Source: Larimichthys crocea (Eukaryota > Chordata > Actinopteri > Sciaenidae). Taken from it: 64,000 nucleotides of DNA. Below the pieces are notes generated by a model. The model saw only the letters and a list, made by a program, of their open reading frames with translations, ran no database searches and was not told the DNA's origin. The position numbers were made by a program, and so were the translations under genes. Within the stretch, counting starts at the first letter, position 1, and every line of letters starts with the position of its first letter. Location: positions 1 through 64,000 of the forward strand of contig NC_040022.1 in assembly GCF_000972845.2 (NCBI RefSeq), in the 5' to 3' direction. This document shows positions 19,045 to 31,541 of the stretch, piece after piece.

Positions 19045-21900
19045 GACCTGATGACAGCACTGTTAGGTCTGCGAGCCAGGCGGTCCACCTCCTCGATGGA
19101 GATTTGATCCACCTTATTGTACACCTGTAAATTTGACAAATAACAAGAGAAGAAAATGTAAAAAGCTTAAAAAAAAGAAGAAAAAAATCAGACAAAGCTG
19201 GAGAGATTTGCCCAAAACCTTGAAACTCTGAATACAGTGATTTCCCTGTTTTAGCCATACAAATTAATATATTTTTCTGTGGGTTCAAAATTTAGAGAAA
19301 AACATTTTTGTCTTCCAAACAGTTTTAGAGGTACGAGGCTTTGAGCCAACCCAGATGACGAGTACTGACATACATATAGGCAAGGCATGTAAACTCTGTT
19401 TCCAACGATGACATCGATGAACTCGTCTGGTGTGCTGTCCTCCCTGAAAAGAACTTCTGCGTTAAAGATTTCTGAGGAGGAGTTAAAGAAATTCAACCAG
19501 ATGTTACTGTGACTTATTAATAGGTACACAGGCATGACAAGCGGATGGAAAAGTCAGGACTCTGATGAAGGTAGGGTGGAGGATACTGTATTCGTGAAGG
19601 ATCAGCTGAACAAGCTTCTCTGAGCAGTGGGTGAGAGGAACTGTGGAGTTGTAGGAGAGGCCGCCACCTTTCTTGGGCTACAGAGAGAAATCACATTTTT
19701 AGTTTTTTAGTTTGGTATAACAAGGATTCAATTCTGGAGAGGACAAGCTAATATCAAAGCCAATGTTGTTGCGTTATGTCAAAGACTAAAAGCCATATGT
19801 CTTTGAAATGAGCAGTTGATGATAACAAAAATTTTTTACCTTGAAATAAATATTTGGTTTTGTCCTGTTGAGTCTGATGCCCACCGACTCCAACTCTTTT
19901 TCTAGTAGCTCTCTATAAAAAGTAAAAAAGTTAAAGACAAGAATTAGCTGGTAAAAAAGCCTCTCAACCCCCCCCCCCTCTAACGTCTTGCTCACACACA
20001 CACACACACAGTGAGCGACACACACCTCTGAACCTCTCCTTTGGTGGCATCCAACATCATGATGACGACGTCCGCTGTCCTGGCAACAGCAATGACCTGC
20101 CGACCTCTGCCCTTACCTGTAAAAGGTCAAAGTGTACGCACGCGTCAGCTGCCACCAAGTATATTTTAATTTGTATTTAATTATTCAGCAGTTTGTCATC
20201 ATTTATTTAACATTATAATAATCTAGTAATCTGCTGACTTTGAATACAAAGAAAATAAACTCACCCTGGGCAGCACCCTCGATGATTCCTGGTAGATCGA
20301 GCAGCTGAATGTTGGCCCCTTTGTACTGAAGAGCAAAAATAAGAGTGTGAATTGCTTTTGCTACATTGTTATACACTGTTTAAAACTGCAAGTGTTCAGA
20401 TAGACGAATGTGTACCTCTATGACACCAGGTATGCAGGTGAGGGTGGTGAACTCATAGGAAGCAGCTTCACTGGCTGTTGATGTCATCAAACTAAGGAAG
20501 GTGGACTGCAGGACACATCAGAGGATTTAGTTAGAGAAGCACATGTTGAATCTTTAGATTATGTTGCATTTCTCTTTCTGATGCCTTTTTGTTTGTATTT
20601 GAGAGACAATACAGGATTAAAGAAACATAATGATGAAAGTGATGTTTCCATGTAGACGTACCTTACCCACAGACGGAAAACCGATAAGAGCAACACGAGC
20701 ATCACCTGATTTCATAACATCAAAGCCCTCGCCTTTGGCCCCTGCCGACTTGGAGGGTTCAAGGAGCTGAGCTCTGTATTTGGCTAGCTTTGCCTTGAGC
20801 AAACCCAGATGGTACTCAGTGGCTGGAAGAATTATTAAAAGAAAAGTGTCAAAAAATAAAGTCTTATTCTGCTATTCTGTAGTAACAGTAAAGCAGATAT
20901 AGGATCTATTTAATCTCAATCACTATTCATGACCTAAATTACTTTGTTTTTTTCTCAGACTCAAAACAGCCTATGAATTTGTCAAATTGCACCATTAAAA
21001 CACAATATTAAATTAAACATACTGCACAGATTTCGAAATGGCACCTAAAACTTAAGTTTAAAGTTATAAACACAAGTGAAAATGTAACATAAAATAACAT
21101 TTTCAAGTACATCAGCTTGGTAGGCCAGTCAACCAGGTTATGTGAAGTTTAAAAAAATAAGTAAGAGGACATTAAATACTATGATGGATGCCTTAGATCA
21201 CAATCTCAAACTAAAATCATTAGATTGGCCTTATTGCAACTTTGATATGGAATATAATATTCATATTCAATGATTAATTCATGCATGTATAATCACTTGA
21301 AAATAAGAATATTTTTTACTGTCATTTTAAAAATATGCCTTTTATATCTACAGTGGGATCGGGTCCTCTTTCATGGATGCCACCACTAAACAAAGCCTTT
21401 CAAGTGTTGTTTGTCCTTTACACTAGGGAAGGCAAAAGGGAGATTGCAACGCAGTGATTACACGACTAGATGCATTTAAATCCTACACACTGCACCTTTA
21501 ACTGTGTATCCTTACTTCAAAGTGTCTTGAGTCAAAAATAATGTAGGTGAGAACTGAGGAAAGGGTTACAATTAAACTGTAACACCAGCACAACATCGGA
21601 GCTCAGATGAATTAAAAAGATATAAAGACGTTTGCGGATGGTCCCTTTAATTTGTTGTGGTAACTATAATCAGGTTTGAGGTGCCAAGTTAGCGAGCTAC
21701 CCCTGACATGTCTGTGATATTAATGTGTGACACAACACTGACAGGAGACACTGACACACACAGCTGGCTACAAGTTCCTTCATGGTTTTTAGCCTGAGTT
21801 AGCTAACAGTTAGCTCAGCCGTTGCCCCTCTCTTACCTTTGTTTTTCTGTGTTCGAGCGATTTCTCTCTCTATTTCAGCGATTTTCTCCAAGATCCCCAT
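18019..21900 (-). CDS. drg2: Developmentally regulated GTP-binding protein 2
   Basis: Cytosolic translational GTPase of the OBG/DRG class; partners in other vertebrates include DFRP2. Thirteen coding exons (minus): 21900-21837, 20822-20662, 20505-20416, 20325-20265, 20116-20026, 19912-19840, 19677-19587, 19471-19374, 19124-19048, 18923-18835, 18738-18680, 18568-18515, 18105-18019. All junctions keep frame and give 364 aa, the length of human DRG2. It begins [20 protein letters not shown]. The G1 loop GFPSVGKS is at about 69-76, split exactly by an intron after Lys; G3 DLPG is at 115-118 and G4 NKVD at 246-249. The C-terminal TGS domain ends [10 protein letters not shown]. The MGILEK start and [14 protein letters not shown] favour DRG2 over DRG1. 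Head to head with gfer. Confidence 0.97.
21225..21502. repeat. MITE-like repeat in drg2 intron 1
   Basis: Right end AAATCCTACACACTGCACCTTTAA corresponds to a teleost inverted-repeat family whose end reads near AAAGGTCCAGTGTGTAGGAT. Interior phrases GGAATATAATATTCAT and TATAATCACTTGAAAATAAG recur (inverted) at 36487-36745. The left border is approximate. Confidence 0.55.
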
Positions 21901-22695
21901 CGTGGCAGTTCAGTTGAGTTACAGCTTCACTGTCAGGGAGAGAGAATAAGACCAGAAACGTGTCACTCCAGCAGTTGTTAGCTTTGTTAGCCACCCGGCT
22001 AACCAGCTAACCAACGGGGTTTAACAGTTGACAAACAGCGTTAAACACCGCGAACAAACACACACAGGTTTAAACGGGTGTCCGCGCAAAACATACGTAA
22101 TGACAACAGTTTGAAATGACGTACACTTATAGGTATTTACACTTTGACGCGTGCTACACTCCGCGGCATGCACAGAGAGCTGGCATCACACACCGGTGTT
22201 CCGGTTTAACGCGCGACCGTGTTGACTGGTGACCCTCAGTCGGATGCGTCTGTGGTTGTCGTAGTTACGGCAGCTGTTGAAAACACGTAGCTCTCATCGT
22301 AAATTACTTTTATTTATTTATTTTAATTAACGATACAATGTCAGAAAAACTCGATCCGTTTAATTCGTGTCTTGTTTGACAGCTGCGACAACCACGGATG
22401 CCTCCGGTTGACGGTCACTAGTTAACACGGCCGCTCGTTAAACCGACACACCAGAACACGTCCCGTGCTCATGAACGGTCCGGGTGAAACAACATAGTTT
22501 CTCGTATCTTTGGCTCACATCGACCGGGAAGTGTGCAGCGTAACCATGACATTGACCCTGCGGTAGAGTAAAATATTAAAAATGTGTCAGATCATGTGTC
22601 CAGTCAGAGGTAACGTAAGCTGCGTTTCGGCAGCCGGATGTTAATGAACTGTATCGATATTACAGGTCAGTCAAAGTTATTAGGTAAGAGCGAAC
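21901..22695. promoter_or_regulatory. Shared drg2/gfer head-to-head promoter region
   Basis: Start codons of drg2 (minus, 21900) and gfer (plus, 22696) are 795 bases apart and point away from each other, an arrangement typical of bidirectional housekeeping promoters. The segment is richer in CG than its surroundings and has no obvious TATA box. About a third of it is a short inverted-repeat element (22193-22454). Transcription start sites cannot be placed from sequence alone. Confidence 0.6.
22193..22454. mobile_element. Short inverted-repeat element between drg2 and gfer
   Basis: Left end CCGGTGTTCCGGTTTAACG and reverse-complemented right end CTGGTGTGTCGGTTTAACG, each followed by a GCG(A/G)CCGTGTT block, form inverted repeats of about 30 bases. 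Second member of the family found at 13177-13474. No open frame. Confidence 0.72.
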
Positions 22696-24677
22696 ATGGC
22701 TGCGCCCACAGGACCGAAAGCACCACAAGTCCCTAACCCGCCTGGGTTTGAAGGTTTTCCGTTTGCAGTGGCCGGGAGACCACCGGAGGACAGCCCCGGG
22801 AAAGAGCAGGAGCAGGGCGGGGATGTGAAAAAGAAGCCGTGTAGGGCTTGTACGGACTTTAAATCGTGGATGAAGGTCCAGAAGAAACAGGCGACAGCTG
22901 CTGTACAGGTGACATGAGATCAAGACGGGCTGGCAGGTTGGAGGATGTGGGGGGTGATTTCTTTAAGAGGCGTAAGATTTGACTTGACTAGAAGATGGTT
23001 TATGATCTGATATACTTCTTTAAAGAGTTTGTGAAAATTGTGAACTTTGGAGCCACTGCGGAGAAGGACAATCCCCACATCTGGTCCAAAGCTTTTCATA
23101 ATAATAATATAATAATAATAATAATAATAATAATAACTTATATTTATATAGCAGCTTTTAAAATCCAACAGAGGTTAGAGATCAAGAAAAAAAAACCCTA
23201 CTAGATTAAACGCCACAGAAACAGGCAGAACAATGAAAGGAAAAAATAAACACCAACTATTCATTGACGATGTAGAAGCTTCAAAATAGAAGAATAAAAG
23301 AACAAAGGAATAGTACTAACATGAGGTCATAAGAAGGTAAAACGCTGACCTTAAAAATGTAGGTCTGGTTTAGAGTAAGGGGATAAAAAGATATAAATAA
23401 ATTTTAAAAATATATACAATAGATGACATAACAAAAAGAAGTGATTTAAAAGAGTTAACTGAATCAGTGAGCCTTATCTTCCCTGGTAGGTCGTTCCAAA
23501 GTAGAAGGGACCTGATGGAGACGGCAACGTCACCTCTAATTTTCAGCCTCAACCTTGGAACAATTAAAAGTGACCTGTCTGAGAATCTAAGGCTGCACAC
23601 TGGCTTGTACTGGGTTAACATGCTGGTATGTAGTTCAAGGCCAGACAGGCTTTAAAAGTGATAAGTAAAATCTTAAAACTAATCCTAAAATGCACCAAAG
23701 CCAGTGGAGGGAAGCTGAAATTGGTGAAATGTGATGTCTGTTAAAATCACCTAAAAGCCAAGCTGCTGCGCTCTTGAGGAGTCAGAGGCGTGAAAGTTAT
23801 TTTTTGTTTATACCAGAGAGGAGTGAGTTGCAATGGTCAGATTTTAATATCATCTTTCAAGCATTTGATACTAATCTCCAAGGTACAGAGCCTCTTTTCT
23901 GGATGCGGGACAGGATATGAGCAGTGCATGCACAGTATATCCAAAAAGACAACTGGCTGACTCTGCCCATGTCTGTATGATTCTCCAGGAGACCCGAGCT
24001 GCAGAGTCAGAGCCGCAAGAAGACCCACAGTGTCCACTAGACAGGCAAGAGCTGGGACGTAACACCTGGTCCTTCCTGCACACTATGGCAGCGTATTACC
24101 CCGACCAGCCGTCTTCTACCCAGCAGCAGGAGATGGGGCAGTTCATCAACCTTTTTTCCAAATTCTTCCCATGTGACGAGTGTGCAGAAGACCTCAGGGC
24201 CAGGTCAGACCACAGTGCTGCTTTAGCTTTAATATGCAGGCTGGTCTTGTAGCATCTTAACTTGTAGCAGTGATGTTTTACTGTTATATCTACAAATTAA
24301 ATTACTACTGAACAATATGCCATGTGTTTTTATGTTCATAAAGATGTATTTGTGCCCTCCCAGGCAGCCAAACCTGGTTAACAATTTTGGTCAAGGTTAC
24401 ATCATCCTTGCTTTGATTTTTGCACAAGAAAGCAAACAGATCTGCAGGTGTCACATTTCCTCATTTTAAGATGAAGAGCAGACTGTTTCTAAAAGCACCA
24501 TACTCTCTCCACAGATTGAAAACTAATCAGCCGGACACCAGGAGTCGCCACGCTCTTTCTCAGTGGTTCTGTCACATCCACAATGACATCAACGTCCGCT
24601 TGGGCAAGCCTGAGTTCGACTGCTCCCGTGTGGACGAGAGGTGGAAGGACGGATGGAAAGATGGTTCCTGTGATTGA
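22696..24677 (+). CDS. gfer: FAD-linked sulfhydryl oxidase ALR (Erv1 homologue)
   Basis: Thiol oxidase of the mitochondrial intermembrane space that reoxidises Mia40/CHCHD4 and passes electrons to cytochrome c or oxygen. Exons 22696-22908, 23989-24203 and 24515-24677 join in frame to give 196 aa (human long form 205). Exon 1 encodes the N-terminal shuttle region with CRAC at 49-52. Exon 2 carries the FAD fold and the redox-active CDEC at 133-136 in [11 protein letters not shown]. Exon 3 supplies the structural Cys pair spaced by 16 residues (CHIHND...FDC) and the tail WKDGSCD. All expected cysteines are present. Intron 1 holds a LINE fragment. An upstream neighbour of syngr3, as in human 16p13.3. 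Confidence 0.97.
23100..23860 (-). mobile_element. Degenerate LINE 3' end in gfer intron 1
   Basis: Read on the minus strand: [11 protein letters not shown] near 23835, then [11 protein letters not shown], then [15 protein letters not shown] and [12 protein letters not shown] at 23370-23621. These match, in order, the conserved C-terminal reverse-transcriptase phrases of fish L2/Rex1-type LINEs (usual forms CNSLLSG, LHWLPV, LWNSLP). Stops and frameshifts interrupt it. The element ends in an AT-rich tail with TAT/ATT repeats at 23100-23145, a typical 3' end for this clade. Dead copy. Confidence 0.8.
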
Positions 24678-25408
24678 GGGGGTGCAAAACTTTCAGTGAA
24701 AACACCACAAGGTGGAGCTCATATCTCTGTTGTGGAGACAGATCTGAGACGTTTCTTGTTTTATGATTAGTTAAATAACTGATCTGGTAATATGAGTAAA
24801 GAAAACGAGTATATACAAAGTATTCCCCCATTTCTTTGGTTATAACCGCAAAACATAGCAAAGCTAATTTCAGTTATTGGGTAGTTTTAAAAGTTTACAA
24901 ATGTTTATTATGTCCAATCTTGTGTGAAATACAGAACATATTTTTGGCTTTTGGGTCATCCTTTCAGGTGCGACTTTAATTTTTCTGCTAAATTAGTAAA
25001 TTGTTATTTGAAATGTTGTTCCCTGGTCTGTTATAATTTTTCTTGTTTAACCCAAAACAACCAGTACAACACCAAATATCACATTCTTAAATGTGTGAAA
25101 AAATGTAATATAAAAATTTCATTATGTCAGCTGTAATATATGTGAGAGAAATATATATTTACACAGTGATGATTACAGAATGCTTTTGCAATATCATACC
25201 TTTCTGTTTGTGTGTTTGTGTATGTTGTGGGGTGGTTTACCTGCAGAGTGTGTTAATTTATTTGCTTAATTTAGTGCTGAGATTGGTACACATGTAATTC
25301 TAATGAGTAATTGATAATTTAATCATTACATTTTTATTGTTGATTACAGTTTCTCAGAAGTGATCATTTGCTTGTCTTTTTCTGAACAAAATTATTTTAT
25401 TTCTATCA

Positions 25409-25414
25409 AATAAA
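25409..25414 (+). terminator. gfer: gfer polyadenylation signal
   Basis: AATAAA about 730 bases after the gfer stop codon, in AT-rich context. The best of the hexamers in range; an earlier alternative end cannot be excluded. Confidence 0.5.
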
Positions 25415-25924
25415 GCTTGAAAGTCCAAAAAATATCTTAAAAAATAAAGATACATGTTTAATATACGTTTGGCAAACTCCACATATGGAATGGGAGGCAG
25501 CATGGTGAGTCATTGTTGAGGCCAAAGTATTTGGTAAATACCCCATGATAAGTGACTTGTGACTATACTGTGTCGTGGTATTTGGCGTAGCGGCATCATC
25601 ATGAGACTTTCATCCACATCATAATTCATAATTCACAATTTAGCTTGTGACTAATGAGCAGATTTTTCACTCAGTATATTGTTTGTAGCCTACAGTCCTG
25701 ACAGCCTGTGTGCTCTACATTTAGATATTTGGAGGAGTCCAACTTTTTTACTGAACATCTATAGTAGCTCCAGGCCACTGAGGACAGTGAGGTTGTATTT
25801 TTAGAGGTTACATTGATCATTTTGTGGATATTTTCTAGGCTGACTCTAGAATATCAGGATATATTTAGTCCCCAGACACTCATGGTACATCAACACAGTG
25901 TTTTCACTTATTTTCTTCTCTACA

Positions 25925-26045
25925 GCTGTCCATAGTGACCACAATGGTATTACACTGTGAAACCAGGGGCGCTAAATTGCAAAAATACCAATTTCTATGC
26001 AGTGTTGCTTTAAGGAAGTACAATACTTTTTAATACAATACTTAT
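25925..26045. repeat. Unnamed dispersed repeat, copy 1
   Basis: Contains GGTATTACACTGTGAAAC, GCAAAAATACCAATTTCTA and GTGTTGCTTTAA. The same phrases, reverse-complemented, lie at 30790-30905 in syngr3 intron 3. Confidence 0.5.
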
Positions 26046-26388
26046 TTGCTGGAGTAGCTCCTTTAAAGGCGCCAACAAATTATTACCACAAACCATCATC
26101 AGTGGCTTTGTTTATTTTGGTGCTCAGATGTGACTTTTTCCTCATAGTATGCCCCTGTTGTTTTTAATATTTATATAAGCTGTTATTAAATTCTGTCTTA
26201 AATGGCTTATCAGAGCGCGCGCACGTCGCTCAGTGCACGCTCAACCACGCGCGCTGTGCTCGCGCGCCTCTGGTTGCGCGCAGGACCCGTCCCTACAGCA
26301 GAGAGCAGCAGCGCATCCATCCTGCCGTGGAGCCGGGAGCGTGGAGCCGCGAGGAGCGCACAGAGAGAGAGAGAGAGAGCCACAGAAG

Positions 26389-29300
26389 ATGGACGGAGTG
26401 GGATCGTTCGGAGCGGGCCGGGCCGGGACCACTATCGACCCGATAGCCTTCGCCAAACAGCCGCAGACCATCCTCAGAGTGCTGTCCTGGGTGAGAGCGG
26501 GTTTTTACGGTACTACTGCTGTTTGCGTGTGGATGTGTATATGGATGTGTGTGTGGTGGTGGTGGGGGTCCTCTCTCTGTTGTCGTTGCTGCGCGAGACC
26601 CGTGACGTGTTCTCACTGCAAATATAGACCCCAGAAATCCAGCGATAATTGATCAGCAGGGTGTGTAGATGGAAACCACGGAATGAATGTTTCTATTGAA
26701 GTGTGTTTATACAGCATGTACCGTACAGGGTGTAACCAAGGCCTGGTGCTTGTCTGACACCATGACCATGAAACTGATCTCAATACAGATGTTTTTTTGT
26801 TTTTATCTGAGGCCGATATATCATTTAAAACTGTTATATTTTGATTTAGAAATAAGATGTGCAGCAGAGCGCATCAGGATTGTGCAGAAAATGAGAAAGA
26901 CAAATCCATCATCTATTCATCCCACAGCTTCGTCCTTCATGATATTCATTATTATTATTTTAAAAATGTTTTAATCTAAAGCACAACAGTTTTATTCGCC
27001 ACACACACCCTCTCAGGTCATATCGACAATCTTATTTCCAGCTAATGATTTTGCTGATTTACCCTAAACGGTCGTCGTCCGTCATCCTACCTGTGATTGG
27101 TCCGTGATCATCATTACGCACGCTGGGCCGCGGAGACGCGTCGTGCCCTGACGCTTGATGTAGCGCATCACCTTTAGGTGACACAGAGAAGGTTTTTTTT
27201 TTTTTTTTGCCAGCACAGGGATCTCTGAAACACACTGAGCAAATAATTTCATCCTAACAAGTCTCTGGTTTCATGCCTTTGAATGTGTTATGTTTAACGC
27301 ACTGAGGTTAAGAGTTACTACTGAGCCATCTGGGTACACAAGAAAAGCCTACATCAGTCACTTTAAAACAATTTTGTGCTTTAAAGTTTAATTGCCCATT
27401 TTCCAGTTGCAGCTGGAAGCCTTCAAAATATCAGATCATGCAACATCACATCTTAATATTCATCTGTGCAGCTATAGCAGTGGCAGAAGAAGTACTCAGA
27501 GCCTTTACTTAAGTAAAAGTAGCAATACAGCACTGTAAAGTACTCCATTTCAAGTGTATTCTGGTAAAAGTAATATGAATAAAACGCACTTCCATCCATC
27601 TATTTTCTGTAACCGCTTTTGGTCACAGTGGGGCTGGACCCTATTCCAGATGACTTCGGGGGAGAGGTGGGGTACACCCTGGACAAATTGCCAGCTCTTC
27701 ATAGAGCACATAGAGACAAACAACCATTCACACTCACATTCACACCTATGGGCAATTCAGAGTTAACCTGTTAAGTGCATGTCGTTGGACTGTGGAGTAC
27801 CCAGAGAGAATCCACATAGACACCACACAGAAAGGCCCCAGCCCAGGTTCAAACCAGCAACCTTCACAAAATGTACTTACAGTACTGAAAGTACGTGCAG
27901 AAAAATGGCCCAGTACTGAAGTATTAATGGCACTATTGTTAGTATTGATGCACAAGAACCGTTTTGATGTTAGATCTGGTTAAGAAGTTTTTATTTGATT
28001 TTTTTTTTGTTTTTTAACTATTTTTATTAATCTATGTAGTTTTTATCCAGCGGTTACCCATCTTGAGGTTAGAAGTTTAAAGTAGCATAAAATGGTAATA
28101 CTCAAGCAAATTCAAATTATTTGTAAGTTTAATGACGACAGGACAGTGCTCACTTTCTCAACCAAACGAGTTCTTGTTCCATCATTGCCAAAACTTTACA
28201 AACTGTGCAGGGAAGTGAGTAGGCAAAAGAAGGATGAAGAAAATATCACAGATTGATAAAAATGTGACCATGTCAAAATATAATATAATATAATAAGAGT
28301 GGATCTGAGCTTAAAAATGTCTCATCATATTTTTAAAATAGACAAACTAATGAAAGTGTCCATTTGGAGATACAGTACTTTGATCCATGAAAGCAGGTTT
28401 ATAATGCTGATTCACTAAAAGCAAAAGAGTGTGTATCTGCTCAGATTATATCCACACATGTGATTAGTTTAAAGGTGGACCCAGCATTATCCCATTGTGT
28501 GTCTCTCCACCATCATATGACCCAAACCCCCAAGTATGAATGCATGTCTGCGAGTGTGTGTGTCACATGGCCCTATTCTGCCATCGAGTGTTAGTCAGCT
28601 GATCAGTGTCAGTGTGTGAGTCCAGAAGAGAGAGAGAAAGAGAGGTCAGAAGAAATACAAAGAATGAACTTCAGATCAGACCTAAAGAATGGTGTTATTC
28701 ATATAAATGAAACAAACCAAAAATAAATGCGAGCAACCTTTATCAAACTTCCTGTTTTTGGTGTACACACCGCCTCAGGATGATGTGATTCTTGTGGGGA
28801 AGTGAAGCATCCACCTCTTCAGTCAGTCAGAGAGAAAGGCAGGAAATTAGGTTAATGCTTTGGGTCTGAGCACGCTCAAAGAGACGCTCTCCAGTAGTGC
28901 TGTCACAATCCTGTTTATAGTGAGTTTACGATGGTGTTTGTGTGAATGAGACAGGAAGTGGTGGAGAGAGATATGTTGATTGTTTAGGCAATAATTTGCA
29001 TGTTCTTTCTCCTCCTCCTCTTCCTCCTCCTCCTCCTCCTCCTCCTCCTCCTCCCTTTGCGTCCCGCCATCCTCAGATATTTTCCCTGGTGGTCTTTGCC
29101 TCCATCGTCAACGAGGGTTATGTTAACATAGGCAGCGAACGTCTCCACTGTGTCTTCAACAAGAATGCAGACGCGTGCAACTACGGTGTGTTCGTGGGCC
29201 TGGTGGGCCTGCTGGCGTGTTCCTTCTTCTTCCTGCTTGACTATAAGTTCTCCTCCATCAGCTCTGTCAAAGACAGGAAGAAGGCCATCATGCTGGAGAT

Positions 29301-31541
29301 CGGCTTCTCAGGTGAGGAGGCAATCATGTACAGAATGGGCAGATTTTATTCCCAGTTTTTTTTAGATAATTCTTACAGCTTCCCAAGAGTCAGGAAGTGC
29401 AGACCCAACTTTGGACATGTCATAGTTATCCTGTGATGTGTTGAGTGGGCTTGCTTTCCCCAAGGTGCCAAAATGTAGCTGCACTTAGCCCACATCTTAG
29501 TTTCAGATGACTAAAGGTATTAGAGAAATGACAGAATTTTTTATATCTGAAGGGGAACATAGAATTGCTTCAGCACAACATAATTCATCACATGCACCTG
29601 ATGTTTTATGTGTAAATTTAATTTGGGTATTGTCTTTTTTCTGACAGGTTTCTGGACCTTTCTGTACTTTGTAAGTTTCTGCTTCCTGGCCAATCAGTGG
29701 TCTCGGACTACACCTGATGAGCTGCCACTCAACCAGGGGGCAGATGCAGCCCGGGCTGCCATCGCCTTTTCTTTCTTCTCCATAATCACCTGGGTGAGAA
29801 CATGCAAACACAGACATAAAAAGAAATGTTCATATATTAACACAAAATTACGCCTTAGTTGACTTAATTTAATACTTGTTGCATGATCTGTGGATAGTGA
29901 CGCTTTACATCTTAAGGTCTAGAAAAACTCAGCTGGCATTCGGTTCCAGCCTTTAATCAACCAACAGATGACTCCTGCACTGAAATATTAACTTAAACCG
30001 TACTGAACAAATGTTTCATTTATTTTTTTTACTTCAGGACTGCAAAAAAAATACATACAGCTGTTGAATATATATGTCACCTAAACCACAGAGAGATTAT
30101 AGATATTATTCAACCACATCTGGTAGGCCAACCATAACTTTAAAATGCTGCTGTTGTTGTCTTAAAACTACACCTGATATAAGTAATTAAGCAGTTTAAA
30201 TATTACAATAATGTTTCATATTGCGCTGAGGTGAATCAATTTGATCCGCACATCCCCACTATTGACTGAGCAGTCTGACTTTCCAAAGAGAAAAGTTAAT
30301 AACACTTCAGAGGCTCTGGATTAGAGGCACCCTGACCAGTCGGGCCCCTGTGCCTGTGCCTGGTAGGCCCCTTTGATAATCCATCCATGACCTAATCTAT
30401 TGACAGTAATCCATTCCTGACTAAATTGAAGGTGAGGAACTGGTCATGCATAATAATATTTTTATGCTCCACCTACTTTTAGTATTTATCTACATGGCTT
30501 GTGAGTTTAAAGGCTCCATCATAATTGTCTTGACATTTACTGAACACTCCCCTTTGGTTGAACTCGAATATGCTTATTTGTGTTCTGGTTGAGAGTTAGT
30601 TGATATTTGTCTGTTGGATATAGAGCCAGGTTAACTTAACACAGACTGGAAACAGGGGCATGGCTCTGTCCAAAGATAACAAAATCTGCCTACAAGCACA
30701 TAAACGTAAGATAACTAGACCTGTAGGCTTATATTTAAGGGACATATCTAAACGTAGTCTTCTCATATAACTCTGACAGAATGCAAATAAGTGCATTTCC
30801 TAAAATGTAAAATGATTACTTCAAAGCAATATTGTGTAGAAATAGGTATTTTTGCGACTTTGTACCCCCAGTTTCAGAGTGTAATCCCACTGTTATGAAT
30901 ATAGACAGCTGCTGTGTTATGATTACGTTTTTTTGTGATAAAAAAAACAGCAAGCAAGGTCAACAACACAAGATAAAGCAGCCAGCTAATATTACTTATT
31001 AGTCCAACAACTTGTCCCCTTCGTTTTTGTTTTTGTTTTGCCTCTGTCATTATGTCCATTGTGTACATACAGTGTAACATCAAAATGACTTAAAAATCTG
31101 TTATTTTATAGTAAAAAAGTTACAAAATGTTGTCAATTCAACCATATTTCTATAGAGGCAATTACATGATATGAAACCAACTACTTTACGTGGTTTCCTG
31201 ACTAATATCAGTCTATAAAAAGCTTTAATTATTTAGTCTGTCTCACTTTGACTAGAGCAGTACATAGAGTTGTATATTCTCTAAACTTTTAAACTATTGC
31301 CCCGCTCTCTTCCCCCCTGTTGCCCCTATAGGCTGGTCTAACGGTGCGTGCAGTCCAGAAGTATCTGCTTGGCACAGACATGACTCTGTTCACTACGGAG
31401 CACATGGACGGCGGCGCGCCCACCCAACCATATCCCTCCAATTCACCAGTAGGCGGCACCACTGAGACTACAGAGACCTACCAGAGCCCACCGTTCACTG
31501 AGAACAACGCAGCACCCACATACCAGGTTCCCATTTACTAG
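26389..31541 (+). CDS. syngr3: Synaptogyrin-3
   Basis: Four-pass synaptic vesicle membrane protein (MARVEL fold) linked in mammals to dopamine transporter and vesicle function. Exons 26389-26490, 29077-29311, 29648-29793 and 31332-31541 join in frame to 230 aa (human SYNGR3 229). The start MDGVGSFGAGRAG, the loop FASIVNEGYVN and the tail TETYQSPPFTE...YQVPIY identify member 3 rather than 1, 2 or 4. Membrane segments fall at about 28-46, 70-89, 111-127 and 147-168, with both ends cytosolic. The first intron is long (2.6 kb) and its acceptor is preceded by a CTC microsatellite. Duplicate a or b cannot be assigned. The same neighbours (gfer, znf598) occur in human. Confidence 0.95.
27476..27960. 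repeat. Nested teleost repeats in syngr3 intron 1
   Basis: The outer element begins GTGGCAGAAGAAGTACTCAG, continues TTTACTTAAGTAAAAGTA, and resumes after an interruption with CAGTACTGAAAGTACGTG. A second repeat at about 27591-27858 splits it (CATCCATCTATTTTCTGTAA, GGGGTACACCCTGGACAAAT, CATTCACACTCACATTCACA, CACACAGAAAGGCCCC). Both are widespread in fish genomes by recognition. The inner family recurs, degraded, at 63762-64000. Confidence 0.7.
29010..29053 (+). repeat. CTC/TCC microsatellite at a splice acceptor
   Basis: About 14 CTC-type triplets ending roughly 23 bases before the exon 2 acceptor (CCATCCTCAG at 29076). It serves as or extends the polypyrimidine tract of syngr3 intron 1. The proline-rich ORF across it is an artefact. 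Confidence 0.92.
30790..30905. repeat. Unnamed dispersed repeat, copy 2
   Basis: Inverted relative to 25925-26045: shared TAGGTATTTTTGC and CAGAGTGTAATCCCA. Lies in syngr3 intron 3. Confidence 0.5.

Larger units (their letters stand above)
24678..26388. other. gfer 3' region and intergenic sequence to syngr3
   Basis: gfer 3' UTR is followed by AT-rich sequence. A repeat at about 25925-26045 resembles, inverted, 30790-30905. The last 180 bases are GC-rich with CGCGC runs and a GA repeat (26358-26380), forming the 5' UTR and promoter of syngr3. No other gene seen. Confidence 0.6.

Noticed and set aside
26202..26652. Overlapping ORFs of about 140 codons around the syngr3 start
   Set aside because: Out-of-frame readings of the GC-rich 5' UTR and exon 1; the synaptogyrin frame from 26389 is the one with family matches.
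28942..29436. 164-codon ORF with a proline run
   Set aside because: The proline run is the CTC microsatellite in the intron; only the part after 29077 is exon 2 of syngr3, and after 29311 it reads through a splice donor.
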